A DNA stretch of 64,000 bases from the NCBI GenBank assembly GCA_963812775.1, contig CAWEWH010000007.1, positions 310,001 through 374,000 on the forward strand, given 5' to 3'. Below the pieces are notes generated by a model, which worked only from the letters and a program-made list of their open reading frames with translations, was not told where the DNA came from and searched no databases. This stretch comes from CAWEWH01 sp963812775. Its GTDB lineage: Bacteria; Pseudomonadota; Alphaproteobacteria; Rhizobiales; Beijerinckiaceae. Positions 25,399 to 34,005 of the stretch are shown here, piece after piece. Within the stretch, counting starts at the first letter, position 1. Every line of letters starts with the position of its first letter. The position numbers and the translations under genes were made by a program.

Positions 25399-27318
25399 AT
25401 GTCTTCGACGGTCTCCGATCAAGCTTTGCCGGCCGCCGGTGCGGCAAAGGCATCGCACCTCACGGAGGCGAGCTTTGCGGTCACGGCGCGCCGTCTTGCG
25501 CCTTACATCTGGCCGCCGGCCGACAGGCCCGACCTGAAGCTGCGCATCTACCTCGCGGCCGCCCTGATCCTCGTGGCCAAGCTCGTCACCGTGCTGACGC
25601 CCTACACGTTCAAATGGGCGACCGATGCGCTCGTCGGCGTCAACGCGGGAGGGGGAGGCGACTGGAGCGCGCTGTGGGCGGCGCCGGTTGCGCTCACCGT
25701 GCTCTACGGCTTCAGCCGCGCCTTGATGGCGGTCTTGACGCAGATGCGCGACGGCGTCTTCGCCAAGGTGACGATGGCGGCGGTGCGCCGCCTGTCGCTC
25801 GAGACTTTCGCTCACATGCATCGCCTGTCGCTGCGCTTTCATCTCGAGCGCAAGACCGGCGGCCTGACCCGCGTTCTGGAGCGCGGCCGCACCGGCATCG
25901 AGGAGCTGACGCGGCTTTTCGTGCTGCAGCTCATTCCCACTCTCATCGAATTCGTGCTGGTGATAGTGGTGCTCGTCTTCCAGTTCGACTGGCGCTATGC
26001 GGCCATCGTGCTGGTGATGGTCGTGGGCTATATCGGCTTCACGTACCGGGCCACCGAGTGGCGTATCGGCATCCGCCGCCGCATGAACGACAGCGACACC
26101 GAGGCGCAGACCAAGGCCGTCGATTCGCTTCTCAATTTCGAGACGGTGAAATATTTCGGCGCCGACCGGCGCGAGACGGAGCGCTACGACCACTCGCTGG
26201 CCCGCTATGAGAAGGCGAGCACCGAGGCCTATACGTCGCTCGCCGTGCTCAATGCCGGCCAAGCAGTCATCTTCACCATCGGCTTGACGCTGGCCATGGT
26301 GCTCGCCGTTTACGACGTGCGCGCCGGCCGCACGACGGTGGGCGGCTTCGTCATGATCAATGCGCTGCTGGTTCAGCTCTTCATCCCGCTGAACTTCCTC
26401 GGCATGCTCTATCGCGAGATCAAGCAGGCGCTCATCGACATCGAGGCCATGTTCGGCGTGCTTGAACGCGACCCGGAGATCAAGGACAAGCCGGGCGCCG
26501 TGCCGCTCGAGGTGAAGGAAGGCCGCATCGTCTTCGATGACGTGCACTTCGCCTATGTGCCGGCGCGGCAGATCCTCAAGGGCGTCTCGTTCGAGGTGCC
26601 GCCCGGCAAGACGATCGCCATCGTCGGCCCGTCCGGGGCAGGAAAGTCGACCATTTCCCGATTGCTGTTCCGCTTCTACGAGCCATCGGCCGGGCGCATT
26701 CTCATCGACGGGCAGGACGTCGCCGCGGTGACGCAGGAGAGCCTGCGCGCCGCCATCGGCATGGTGCCGCAGGACACGGTACTGTTCAACGACACGATCG
26801 CCTACAACATCCGCTACGGCCGCTGGGGCGCCGACGACGAGGACATTTCCGAAGCCGGGCGCCTCGCGCAGATCGACCGGCTGATCGACTCGCTGCCGGA
26901 AGCCTATCGCACGCAGGTCGGCGAGCGCGGCTTGAAGCTGTCCGGCGGCGAGAAGCAGCGCGTCGCCATCGCCCGCACCATCCTCAAGGGCCCGCCCGTT
27001 CTCGTGCTCGACGAGGCCACCTCGGCGCTCGACAGTTTCACCGAGAAGGAGATCCAGGACGCGCTCGATCGCATCAGCCGCGGCCGCACCACGCTGGTCA
27101 TCGCTCACCGTCTGTCGACTGTCGTCAATGCCGACGAGATCATCGTGCTCGACAAGGGCGTCATCGTCGAGCGCGGGACGCATCAATCGCTGCTCGATGC
27201 CGGCGGCGTCTATGCCGCGCTTTGGAACCGCCAGCGCGAAGCCGAGAAGGCGCGCGAGACCCTGAAGCGCGCCGAGGAGGAAGAGGGCGAGCGGCTCAGG
27301 GTGAGCTTGACGAGCTGA
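25399..27318 (+). CDS. Atm1-type ABC exporter (fused permease and ATPase)
   Basis: A 639-residue half-transporter. Six membrane segments fill residues about 45-350 (ALILVAKLVTVLTPYTFKWATDAL, FSRALMAVLTQMRDGVFAKV with the NxxxxL-like coupling region, LFIPLNFLGMLYREIKQAL). The nucleotide-binding domain has Walker A GPSGAGKST, Q-loop GMVPQDTVLFNDT, signature LSGGEKQRVAIART, Walker B VLVLDEATSALD and the H-loop IAHRLST. The permease wording (LNFLGMLYREIKQALIDIEAMF) is that of the Atm1/HMT1 group, which exports glutathione-linked persulfides or metal conjugates, here from cytoplasm to periplasm. The start at 25399 is supported by an AAGGAA site; the earlier frame to 25267 is not. Confidence 0.88.
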   Translation: MSSTVSDQALPAAGAAKASHLTEASFAVTARRLAPYIWPPADRPDLKLRIYLAAALILVAKLVTVLTPYTFKWATDALVGVNAGGGGDWSALWAAPVALTVLYGFSRALMAVLTQMRDGVFAKVTMAAVRRLSLETFAHMHRLSLRFHLERKTGGLTRVLERGRTGIEELTRLFVLQLIPTLIEFVLVIVVLVFQFDWRYAAIVLVMVVGYIGFTYRATEWRIGIRRRMNDSDTEAQTKAVDSLLNFETVKYFGADRRETERYDHSLARYEKASTEAYTSLAVLNAGQAVIFTIGLTLAMVLAVYDVRAGRTTVGGFVMINALLVQLFIPLNFLGMLYREIKQALIDIEAMFGVLERDPEIKDKPGAVPLEVKEGRIVFDDVHFAYVPARQILKGVSFEVPPGKTIAIVGPSGAGKSTISRLLFRFYEPSAGRILIDGQDVAAVTQESLRAAIGMVPQDTVLFNDTIAYNIRYGRWGADDEDISEAGRLAQIDRLIDSLPEAYRTQVGERGLKLSGGEKQRVAIARTILKGPPVLVLDEATSALDSFTEKEIQDALDRISRGRTTLVIAHRLSTVVNADEIIVLDKGVIVERGTHQSLLDAGGVYAALWNRQREAEKARETLKRAEEEEGERLRVSLTS

Positions 27319-27399
27319 ACGCCGACGCGACGGCGGCCTACCTTCCCCGAAGGCAAGGTGGCTGCCCGCAACAATGCTTGGATTCTTGGAGGCTGCTCG

Positions 27400-28098
27400 A
27401 TGTCCGTCTACGATTCCATCCGCGAGACCATGGTGCCTATCCACAAGGAGGGCTATCCCTTCATCGTCGTCACCGCCATCCTCACCGTCGTGCTGGCACA
27501 TTTGTGGTCGCCGCTCGGTTGGATCGGCGCCATCGTCACCGTGTGGATGTGCTTCTTTTTCCGCGATCCGGTGCGCGTCATTCCGGTGCGCGACGGCCTC
27601 CTCGTCGCGCCCGCCGATGGTCGCGTCAGCGCCATCGTGGCGAGCGTGCCGCCGGCGGAGCTCGACCTCGGCGACACGCCGCGCCAGCGCATCTCCATCT
27701 TCATGAACGTCTTCGACTGCCACGTGAACCGCAGCCCGGTCGGCGGGCGCGTCACGAGGCTCGTCTACACGCCCGGCCTGTTCGTCAATGCCGACCTCGA
27801 CAAGGCGAGTGAGGACAACGAGCGCAGCGCCATCGTCATCGAGACCGCAGCCGCCAAGATCGGCGTCGTGCAGATCGCCGGCCTTGTGGCGCGCCGCATC
27901 GTTTCCTTCGTCAAGGAGGGCGACACGCTCGCGACCGGCGAGCGCTTCGGCCTGATACGCTTCGGCTCGCGGGTCGACGTTTATCTGCCGCCGGGAACGC
28001 TGGCGCTCGTCGGCCTCGGCCAGCGTGCCGTGGCCGGCGAGACCGTGCTGGCCGATCTCACGGCCAGCGAGCCCATGCGGCTCTATCGCAAGGATTAA
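27400..28098 (+). CDS. psd: Phosphatidylserine decarboxylase proenzyme
   Basis: A 232-residue short-form Psd. It has an N-terminal membrane region (YPFIVVTAILTVVLAHLWSPLG), the FFRDPVRVIPV motif, SIFMNVFDCHVNRSPVGG with the active-site His, and the self-cleavage site as RFGSRVDVYLP near residue 205, where the Ser becomes the pyruvoyl cofactor of the small alpha chain. It turns phosphatidylserine into phosphatidylethanolamine at the inner membrane. The start at 27400 has TTGGAGG eight bases upstream. It is followed by pssA, forming the classic psd-pssA pair, with a 174-bp gap that holds a partly palindromic sequence but no gene. Confidence 0.92.
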   Translation: MSVYDSIRETMVPIHKEGYPFIVVTAILTVVLAHLWSPLGWIGAIVTVWMCFFFRDPVRVIPVRDGLLVAPADGRVSAIVASVPPAELDLGDTPRQRISIFMNVFDCHVNRSPVGGRVTRLVYTPGLFVNADLDKASEDNERSAIVIETAAAKIGVVQIAGLVARRIVSFVKEGDTLATGERFGLIRFGSRVDVYLPPGTLALVGLGQRAVAGETVLADLTASEPMRLYRKD

Positions 28099-28272
28099 CA
28101 ATCACTGTCATCCTCGGCGAGCCGAGGGTAGCGAGGCGAGGGAAGGGGATTCCATTGCGGTTTGCGTTTTGAATCATGGTTTCCTCCCTCGCGCGCCGCG
28201 CGCTCGACCGGCAATGAACACAAAGGCGGCAGCCTTGCGGCCGAAGGCCGCCATGCCTAATCTCAGGCTGCA

Positions 28273-29121
28273 ATGAGCGACCTCTTTCCGCCCTTCGTGC
28301 CCGACGAGAACGAGCCGCGACGGCGGCGTTTCAAGCCCATTCCGCTGCGGCTCCTCGTGCCTAACGTCATCACGCTCTTGGCGCTGTGCCTCGGGCTCAC
28401 GGCGATCCGCTTCGGCGTCGAAGGCAAGCTCGAAAACGCCGTCATCGCCATCCTGATCGCCGCCCTTCTCGACGGCGTCGACGGCCGCGTGGCGCGCTTC
28501 CTCAAGGGCACGTCGCGCTTCGGCGCCGAGCTTGATTCCTTGTCCGACTTCGTCAATTTCGGCGTCGCGCCGGCGCTGGTGCTCTACACATTCGTGTTGC
28601 GCGACCTGCAGACCGCCGGCTGGATCATCGCGCTCGTCTTTGCCATCGCGGCGGCGCTGCGGCTCGCCCGCTTCAACGTCAGCATCGACGATCCGGAGCG
28701 TCCCGAATGGCAGAAGAACTATTTTGTGGGCGTGCCGGCGCCGGCCGGCGCCACCGTCGTGCTGCTGCCCGTCTATCTGCATTTCCTCGGCCTGCCGATC
28801 GCCAGCGTTTCGATCGTCGTCGGCCTCTACGTGCTGGCCATCGCGTTCCTGATGGTGAGCCGCATTCCAACCTATGCCGGCAAGACCCTGGGCAGCCGCA
28901 TTCCGCGCGAGCATGTGCTGCCGCTGTTCCTGGTCAGCGTGCTCGTCGTCGCCTTGCTGGTGAGCTTCACGTTCCTGTTCCTCACCGTCGCCACCATCGC
29001 GTATCTGACGCTGATCCCGCTCGGCGTGGCGCGCTACCGCGCCCATCAACGCGCCGACGAGGCGGTGCGCGCCGATCCCGGGCCGGCGCGAGCCAGCGCG
29101 GAGCCCGGCCGCGAGCCGTGA
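28273..29121 (+). CDS. pssA: CDP-diacylglycerol--serine O-phosphatidyltransferase
   Basis: A 282-residue integral membrane enzyme with about eight membrane segments. The CDP-alcohol phosphotransferase motif is present as DGVDGRVARF followed by GTSRFGAELDSLSDFVNFG (about residues 68-100), with the three catalytic Asp residues. It makes phosphatidylserine from CDP-diacylglycerol and serine, the substrate of the preceding Psd. N- and C-terminal tails are charged and cytoplasmic. A strong bidirectional terminator follows 50 bp after the stop. Confidence 0.92.
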   Translation: MSDLFPPFVPDENEPRRRRFKPIPLRLLVPNVITLLALCLGLTAIRFGVEGKLENAVIAILIAALLDGVDGRVARFLKGTSRFGAELDSLSDFVNFGVAPALVLYTFVLRDLQTAGWIIALVFAIAAALRLARFNVSIDDPERPEWQKNYFVGVPAPAGATVVLLPVYLHFLGLPIASVSIVVGLYVLAIAFLMVSRIPTYAGKTLGSRIPREHVLPLFLVSVLVVALLVSFTFLFLTVATIAYLTLIPLGVARYRAHQRADEAVRADPGPARASAEPGREP

Positions 29122-29170
29122 GGTGAGCCGCGCACGCGTCGCATCTTGCGAAAGGGCGTTCAAGACGAAA

Positions 29171-29196
29171 GAGGCCCCGCCGCGCGGCGGGGCCTC
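29171..29196. terminator. Bidirectional terminator between pssA and the MFS gene
   Basis: A perfect 13-bp palindromic stem (GAGGCCCCGCCGC at 29171-29183 with its complement at 29184-29196) lies between two converging genes, flanked by AAAG on the left and TCTCGTT on the right. Both strands end in a short pyrimidine run, so it should stop transcription in either direction. Confidence 0.85.
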
Positions 29197-29217
29197 TCGT
29201 TCGCCAGAACGGGAATT

Positions 29218-31023
29218 TCAGCCTTTGTAAGTGAAGATGTTTCGATCCTTGGTCTCGGGAACGAAGAACACGCCGATCACGAAGGTCATCAGCGCGATGA
29301 CCACGGGATACCAAAGGCCGTAGTAAATGTCGCCGGTCGCCGCCACCATCGCGAACGCGGTTGCCGGCAGCAGTCCGCCGAACCAGCCGTTGCCGATGTG
29401 ATATGGCAGCGACATCGAGGTGTAGCGGATGCGCGTCGGGAAGAGTTCGACAAGTGCGGCCGCGATCGGGCCGTAGACGGCGGTGACGAAGAGCACGAGA
29501 ACGGTCAGGATGCCGATGATGGCCAGTTTCTGGGTGCTGAAAATGTCCAGCATCTTGACGAGGTTCCAGAGACCATCCTTCGGCTCGATGGCGATCTTGA
29601 CGATCTCTGCATTGCTGCCGTTGGGATAGCCGGCGGCGATGAGCGCGGCTGTCACGCTCTTGTTGAAGGCGGCCGGCGTCGCTTTCGCGGCGTCGCCCGC
29701 AAGGTTGCTGGCGTCGTAGGAGGCGATCTCCGTAGCGCCGATCTTGATGATGGCCGGCGTTCCGGGAGCGGCCTTCTCGAAGCGGTAGCTGGCGGAGAGT
29801 CTTGCCAGTGTCGCCTTGGCGATATCGCACGAGGAGGTGAACTTCGCCGTTCCGGTGGGATTGAACTGGAACGAGCAGTCGTTTGGATCGGCGACGACCA
29901 CCACCTGCGTCGCCTGCTGGGCCCGGTAGAGCGCCGGGTTGGCGGTTGCCGTGAGCAGCTTGAACAGCGGGAAGAAGGTCAGCGCCGCTATGAGGCAACC
30001 ACCCAAGATGATGGGCTTGCGACCAATGCGGTCAGACAGCCAACCGAAGAACAGGAAGCCGACCGTGGCGACGGTCAGCGACCAAGCAATGAGCACGTTG
30101 GCGGTGAACTGATCGACCTTGAGGATCGACTGCAGGAAGAACAGGGCATAGAACTGGCCCGTGTACCACACCACCGCCTGACCAGCCGTCAGGCCGAGCA
30201 ACGCCAGCAGGGCGATTTTGGCGTTGCGCCACTGGCCGAACGCCTCTGACAGGGGCGCCTTCGATTGATTGCCGTCCGCCTTCATCTTCTTGAAGGCAGG
30301 CAACTCCTGCATTTGCAAGCGAATATAGACCGAGACGCCAAGCAGCACGATGGACACTAGGAAGGGCACGCGCCAGCCCCATTGCTGGAAGGCGGTGACC
30401 GTCTGCGTGGTGCCGTCGGCGAGCATCTGCGTGACGGCTGGATAATTGGCGTTGACGTAGATCTGTGTGAACAGGATGACGATCAGCGACAGCAAGAGAC
30501 CGAGGGTCGCTGTTGTCTGGATGAAGCTGGTGTAGAAGCCGCGGCGCTTGTGGGGAGCGTGCTCAGCCACGTAGACGGCGGCACCACCATACTCGCCGCC
30601 AAGCGCCAGGCCCTGCAGCATGCGGAGCGCCAAGAGCGCAATGGGGGCGGCGACGCCAATCGTCTCGTAGCTTGGCAACAGGCCGACCAGGAACGTTGAA
30701 AGCCCCATGATCACGATGGTGATGAGGAACGTATATTTGCGGCCGGCGAGATCGCCGAGGCGTCCGAACACCAGGGCCCCGAACGGACGCACCAAGAAGC
30801 CCGCCGCAAAGGCAAGCAAGGCGAAGACGTTGCGCGTCGCTTCCGGATAGGCGCTGAAGAACTGGGCGCCGATGAGCGCCGCGAGCGAGCCGTAGAGATA
30901 GAAGTCGTACCATTCGAAAATGGTGCCCAGCGAGGAGGCCAGGATGACCTTCTTCTCCTCGCGGGTCATGGGCTGCGTCGTTTTCACGGCGACGGCGGCC
31001 GGCATCGTGCCTGTCATGCTCAT
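29218..31023 (-). CDS. MFS transporter, metabolite:H+ symporter (MHS) type with large loop
   Basis: A 601-residue permease. Twelve membrane segments are visible with MHS-type signatures: LASSLGTIFEWYDFYLYGSL in helix 1, VRPFGALVFGRLGDLAGRKYT in the helix 2-3 loop, LRMLQGLALGGEYGGAAVYVAEHAP in helix 4 and LSDRIGRKPIILGG in the helix 8-9 loop. The family moves organic acids or osmolytes with protons. Unusual is a soluble insert of about 130 residues (roughly 355-490) between late helices, containing a Cys pair and looking like an external domain. The start at 31023 has AAGGA eight bases upstream; the longer frame to 31068 is not supported. Confidence 0.87.
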   Translation of the reverse strand: MSMTGTMPAAVAVKTTQPMTREEKKVILASSLGTIFEWYDFYLYGSLAALIGAQFFSAYPEATRNVFALLAFAAGFLVRPFGALVFGRLGDLAGRKYTFLITIVIMGLSTFLVGLLPSYETIGVAAPIALLALRMLQGLALGGEYGGAAVYVAEHAPHKRRGFYTSFIQTTATLGLLLSLIVILFTQIYVNANYPAVTQMLADGTTQTVTAFQQWGWRVPFLVSIVLLGVSVYIRLQMQELPAFKKMKADGNQSKAPLSEAFGQWRNAKIALLALLGLTAGQAVVWYTGQFYALFFLQSILKVDQFTANVLIAWSLTVATVGFLFFGWLSDRIGRKPIILGGCLIAALTFFPLFKLLTATANPALYRAQQATQVVVVADPNDCSFQFNPTGTAKFTSSCDIAKATLARLSASYRFEKAAPGTPAIIKIGATEIASYDASNLAGDAAKATPAAFNKSVTAALIAAGYPNGSNAEIVKIAIEPKDGLWNLVKMLDIFSTQKLAIIGILTVLVLFVTAVYGPIAAALVELFPTRIRYTSMSLPYHIGNGWFGGLLPATAFAMVAATGDIYYGLWYPVVIALMTFVIGVFFVPETKDRNIFTYKG

Positions 31024-31373
31024 TTGTGAGTTCCTTGCTGTCATCCCTCGCGGCGCAAGCGACCTCATTCGGCGGCGCGTGCTTCCCCGCGGCCCCGAAG
31101 CGACTCTCGCGCCTCAACGAGGCGAGCCTGATAGCGCGGCTCGATGCACTTCGTCGCTCGACAATTGGTCGTCGACAGAAAGTCGCCAGCCATTGGTCGT
31201 GCGACGAAGGTCTGAGGGAGACGAAATCCGGAGGGCGTGCGCGGTGGCGCGCACCCCGTCTCGAAAACCGACTGACCCGAAGGGCCGACGGTTCGGCGCC
31301 TTCACCCTCCGCGGGGCTTGATGTGCGCCCCGGCACAGCCGGCCGCGAGGCGTCGCTATATGTAAGACCCAAT
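31024..31373. other. Gap upstream of the MFS gene
   Basis: No gene found. Two close copies of ATTGGTCGT (near 31161 and 31195) lie in it; their role is unclear. Short frames on both strands have shadow-like Arg/Ser composition. Confidence 0.4.
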
Positions 31374-31456
31374 GGGTAGGCTGAGCATTGGCGAGCTCAA
31401 GGCGCTGTAAACGCCCCGCGTACGCTGTGGCGGTTCAACTCCGTCCCTGCCCACCA
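31374..31456 (+). tRNA. tRNA-like element, candidate tRNA-Tyr(GUA)
   Basis: An 83-base class II cloverleaf can be drawn: acceptor GGGTAGG with CCTGCCC plus ACCA; D-arm GAGC/GCTC with GG in the loop; anticodon loop CTGTAAA (T33, anticodon GTA, A37); a short GCG/CGC variable arm; and T-arm GGCGG/CCGTC with loop TTCAACT. Odd points are C8 instead of T8, a T at position 15, and an A-C mismatch at 27-43, so it may be a decayed or unusual gene. The 3' 27 bases and the next 5 are repeated exactly at 32015-32046. Confidence 0.5.
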
Positions 31457-31461
31457 TTTCC
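31430..31461 (+). repeat. 32-bp direct repeat, copy 1 (tRNA 3' end)
   Basis: This stretch covers part of the T-arm, the T-loop, the 3' acceptor strand with CCA and TTTCC of the tRNA-like element. The identical 32 bases recur at 32015-32046. A duplicated tRNA 3' end is the usual footprint of tyrosine-recombinase integration (attL/attR). Confidence 0.75.
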
Positions 31462-31632
31462 TTCCTCTTAGTCCTCAGCCACTTAGGCTCTTTCTTTTTC
31501 TTTCAAACGCGGCCACAGGCGGCTGTACCCACAATCAAGTCGCGGTGAAAGGCTGCGAACTGGGGACATTGCTTGAACACATTCGTTGCCGTAGCGTTGA
31601 GAGAGGGGGAGAACGAACCAGAGGACTTTTGC

Positions 31633-31989
31633 ATGGAGCACCTGATCAAGGAGTTTGGTGCATGGCTTAAGCAGGGTTTTGGCTGGCTCGTCGATGTGAT
31701 TGTGTTCGGATGCCTTTGGGGCATCACCCAGATCTCGCGGCTTCTTGATACGGACTTCGGCGGCGCTCCGATCGTGAAGATGTTAGTGCTTGTTCTCGTG
31801 CTCTTGCTCCTCCTCTATGCGTTCTATTGGGTGTTCGGCCGCTTCATCGCAGTGATACGATGGGCACTTGATAGGATCGCGTATGCACTAGGAGTGATTC
31901 TGTTTAGCGCGGCCGTCGTATCGGGAGTGTTCGCCAGCGCAGGACTGGTTGCGGTTGTGGCAATCTGGGTGATGAAGCAGTTGAAATAG
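31633..31989 (+). CDS. Small integral membrane protein between repeats
   Basis: A 118-residue protein from the ATG at 31633 (AGAGG site eight bases upstream). It begins with an amphipathic helix (MEHLIKEFGAWLKQGFGWLVD), then three or four hydrophobic segments: VIVFGCLWGITQISRLL, MLVLVLVLLLLLYAFYWVFG and LGVILFSAAVVSGVFASAGLVAVVAIWV. I recognise no family. The coding region is AT-richer than the core around it and lies entirely inside the 0.6-kb segment bounded by the two 32-bp repeats, which suggests it came with the inserted DNA. A longer frame from TTG 31573 is possible. Confidence 0.55.
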   Translation: MEHLIKEFGAWLKQGFGWLVDVIVFGCLWGITQISRLLDTDFGGAPIVKMLVLVLVLLLLLYAFYWVFGRFIAVIRWALDRIAYALGVILFSAAVVSGVFASAGLVAVVAIWVMKQLK

Positions 31990-32014
31990 ATTCGAAAGTC
32001 CTGCGAACGCGGCA

Positions 32015-32046
32015 GCGGTTCAACTCCGTCCCTGCCCACCATTTCC
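32015..32046 (+). repeat. 32-bp direct repeat, copy 2
   Basis: Identical to 31430-31461. The sequence before it does not fold as a tRNA, so this is a copied 3' end and not a second gene. From here to 32364 I see no gene. Confidence 0.75.
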
Positions 32047-32364
32047 CTCCATGTGTCGTTAAAGGCAGACGGCTGCGCCGCCACACCGAAGCCGCGCGTG
32101 TCACGGGTCCGCCGTCGTGCGACCCCAACCGGACAGCCGCAGTTCAAATCTCCGTGGCCGCGCCCCTGGGATCGGTGCCTGGCGCCCAGCCTATGCTAGC
32201 CTCCGATCCTTCGATACGGCGTCGCCCATCCGGGTCGACTGGCGCCTCATTGAAAGGCCGGCAATTTGCCTGCGGCGCGTGCGCGCCACTCACACGGCCA
32301 TACTGGCGAGGATCAGCACGGCCCCGCATGGAGTTTGCCCAGCCCGGCAAGACAAGGATTTTCC

Positions 32365-32634
32365 ATGACGACAGCGCAGAAGAACCTCGCAGCCGCCCTG
32401 ACCACGGCCTTGCTTGTGTTGGTGACAGCCTCGGCAGCACTGGGGCAAGCCCGCGTGCGCGGCGGACCCCCTCCTGACGTCACGCTGTCCCAGCGGCCCT
32501 GCGGCGACTATTACGGCTCCGAGTACGGCACCGACTGCGTCGAGGGAGTGTTCGGGTCCTTAGGGCGGAACACCTGCGCCTATCGAACGGGGCCACCTTG
32601 CGGCGCAAGTCGTGTGCCTCCGAATGCGCGCTGA
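32365..32634 (+). CDS. Small exported hypothetical protein
   Basis: An 89-residue protein with a signal peptide (LAAALTTALLVLVTASAALG) and a short mature part holding five Cys: RPCGDYYGSEYGTDCVEGVFG, NTCAYRTGPPCGAS. The start at 32365 has ACAAGGA upstream. The Cys-rich, Gly-rich mature region suggests a disulfide-bonded periplasmic peptide. No family recognised. It converges on the ankyrin gene with a 30-bp gap. Confidence 0.55.
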   Translation: MTTAQKNLAAALTTALLVLVTASAALGQARVRGGPPPDVTLSQRPCGDYYGSEYGTDCVEGVFGSLGRNTCAYRTGPPCGASRVPPNAR

Positions 32635-32664
32635 CCAAACGGTCGCCAAGGCGTCTGCCGACGC

Positions 32665-33060
32665 TCATCGCAGCGACTGCAAATAATCCAGCACCGGCCG
32701 TGCCTCCTCGCCGCCCGCCTGCGCGTGGACGATGAGCGGGATGCCGTGCGGGCCGGGCGCGCTCTTCGCGGCTGGAAATGCGGTGATCGCCGCCTTGACG
32801 ATGTCGAGCTTGCCGAGCATCGCGGCCGCGAAGATGTCAAGCCGAGCCCCATGATCGAGCAGGAGCGTGGCGATGTCCTTGCGGCCCACATGGGCGGCAG
32901 CGCCGAGCGCAGACTCGAAGTCGCCGCCGCCCCAGTCCCAAACGGCGTTGACGAGACGCGGTTCGCCACCCAAGAGCTCCTTCACCCGCGCAAGATCGCC
33001 ATGCGACTTGGCGACGAATTCCTGCACCAGGCCGGCATCGAGCGCGGCTTTCTTGTCCAT
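32665..33060 (-). CDS. Ankyrin-repeat protein
   Basis: A 131-residue protein made of ankyrin-like units: GDLARVKELLGGEPRLVNAV, GGGDFESALGAAAHVGRKDIATLLLDHGARLDIF and AAMLGKLDIVKAAITAFPA, ending with a GPHGIPLIVHAQAGGEEARPVLDYL cap. The start at 33060 has a GGGGAG site. Such single-domain ankyrin proteins mediate protein contacts; the partner is unknown. There is no signal peptide, so it is cytoplasmic. It is divergent from the HD-domain gene with a 78-bp gap. Confidence 0.8.
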   Translation of the reverse strand: MDKKAALDAGLVQEFVAKSHGDLARVKELLGGEPRLVNAVWDWGGGDFESALGAAAHVGRKDIATLLLDHGARLDIFAAAMLGKLDIVKAAITAFPAAKSAPGPHGIPLIVHAQAGGEEARPVLDYLQSLR

Positions 33061-33138
33061 GCTTTGTGTCTCCCCGGCGGCCACCTCGACAATCAGGGCC
33101 CTTTCGATGGCCGACGTTTCGAGATAGTAGCGCGAACG

Positions 33139-33705
33139 ATGAAGCTCGACGACGCCATTCTGCGGGAGCTCAAGGCGCGCTACGCCGAGCCGCATCGCGC
33201 CTATCATACCTGGAACCATGTCGAAGACATGCTTGGCCGTCTGCCGCCGATCGCCGGCCGTCTCAGCGATCGCGACGCCTTCCAGCTCGCCATCCTGTTT
33301 CACGATGCCGTCTATGACCCGAAGGCCGGCGACAACGAGGAGCAAAGCGCCGCCCTGATGCGCCGAGAGCTTGCCGGGCGCGTGCCGCCCACCGTCCTCG
33401 ACGCGGCCGAGGCGCTGGTTCTGGCAACCAAGACGCATCAGCCTGGCGCCCATGCCGATGCGCCGTTCCTGATCGACATCGATCTCGCGATCCTTGGCGC
33501 GCCAGCGGCCGCCTTCGATGCCTACGATGCGGCGATCCGCAGGGAATATGCCCACGTCCCGGACGCCGCGTATCGGACCGGCCGCACCAAGGTGTTGCGC
33601 AGCTTCCTCGACCGCGAGCGCATCTACTTGACGGCGGCATTCGCGCCGCTCGAGGCCCGCGCCCGCGACAATCTCAAGCGGGCCATCGCACGGCTGGCGC
33701 AGTAG
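33139..33705 (+). CDS. HD-domain protein, predicted metal-dependent hydrolase
   Basis: A 188-residue protein whose motifs are RAYHTWNHVEDML (metal-binding His pair near residue 20), LAILFHDAVYDPKAGDNEEQSA (the His-Asp signature near residue 50) and a late DIDLAILGAPAAAFDAYDAAIRREY. This is the COG4339-type group of predicted metal-dependent HD phosphohydrolases, found widely in bacteria and fungi; substrates are not known. The start is the ATG at 33139, after which similarity begins at once. The frame is open upstream to 32725, but that part is antisense to the ankyrin gene. Confidence 0.8.
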   Translation: MKLDDAILRELKARYAEPHRAYHTWNHVEDMLGRLPPIAGRLSDRDAFQLAILFHDAVYDPKAGDNEEQSAALMRRELAGRVPPTVLDAAEALVLATKTHQPGAHADAPFLIDIDLAILGAPAAAFDAYDAAIRREYAHVPDAAYRTGRTKVLRSFLDRERIYLTAAFAPLEARARDNLKRAIARLAQ

Positions 33706-33799
33706 AGCCGCGCCCTGCTGACGCTCAAGGCACACTTCATGTTGCGGCCAAACTTCTCCATCACCCTTGCGTTGAGCATTGCAGCAGGGAGAAATTGGC

Positions 33800-33994
33800 A
33801 TGAGCGACCACGACGTCCTGTCTGACCGGCCCTGGACTCTCGAAGCGGTGCAAGAGCTCGTTGCGCTCGCCCGCGACGGCATTCCGGCCCCCGTCATCAG
33901 CCTCAAGCTGAAGCGGTCGATCGCCACGGTTCACGCCAAGCTTGTCGAGCTCGGCGTCACCGCGGCGCAACGCGATACGCCGCCTGCCGCATAG
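33800..33994 (+). CDS. Small HTH-like hypothetical protein
   Basis: A 64-residue protein starting at 33800 with a CAGGGAG site upstream. The sequence PWTLEAVQELVALARDGIPAPVISLKLKRSIATVHAKLVELGV reads as a compact three-helix domain; ISLKLKRSIATVHAKL looks like the turn and recognition helix of a helix-turn-helix, similar to small GcrA/SMC-like Hyphomicrobiales proteins of unknown role. A hairpin follows its stop codon. Confidence 0.6.
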   Translation: MSDHDVLSDRPWTLEAVQELVALARDGIPAPVISLKLKRSIATVHAKLVELGVTAAQRDTPPAA

Positions 33995-34005
33995 GCGAAA
34001 CAAGA

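Noticed and set aside
25387..28101. Minus-strand open frame of about 900 codons opposite the ABC exporter and psd
   Set aside because: It is antisense to two well-supported genes; high GC with strong third-position bias creates such frames. Composition (many Asp, His, Gly, Arg) is typical of an antisense shadow.
31990..32040. Second tRNA at the copy 2 repeat
   Set aside because: The 5' half cannot form acceptor, D or anticodon arms; only the 3' end is present.
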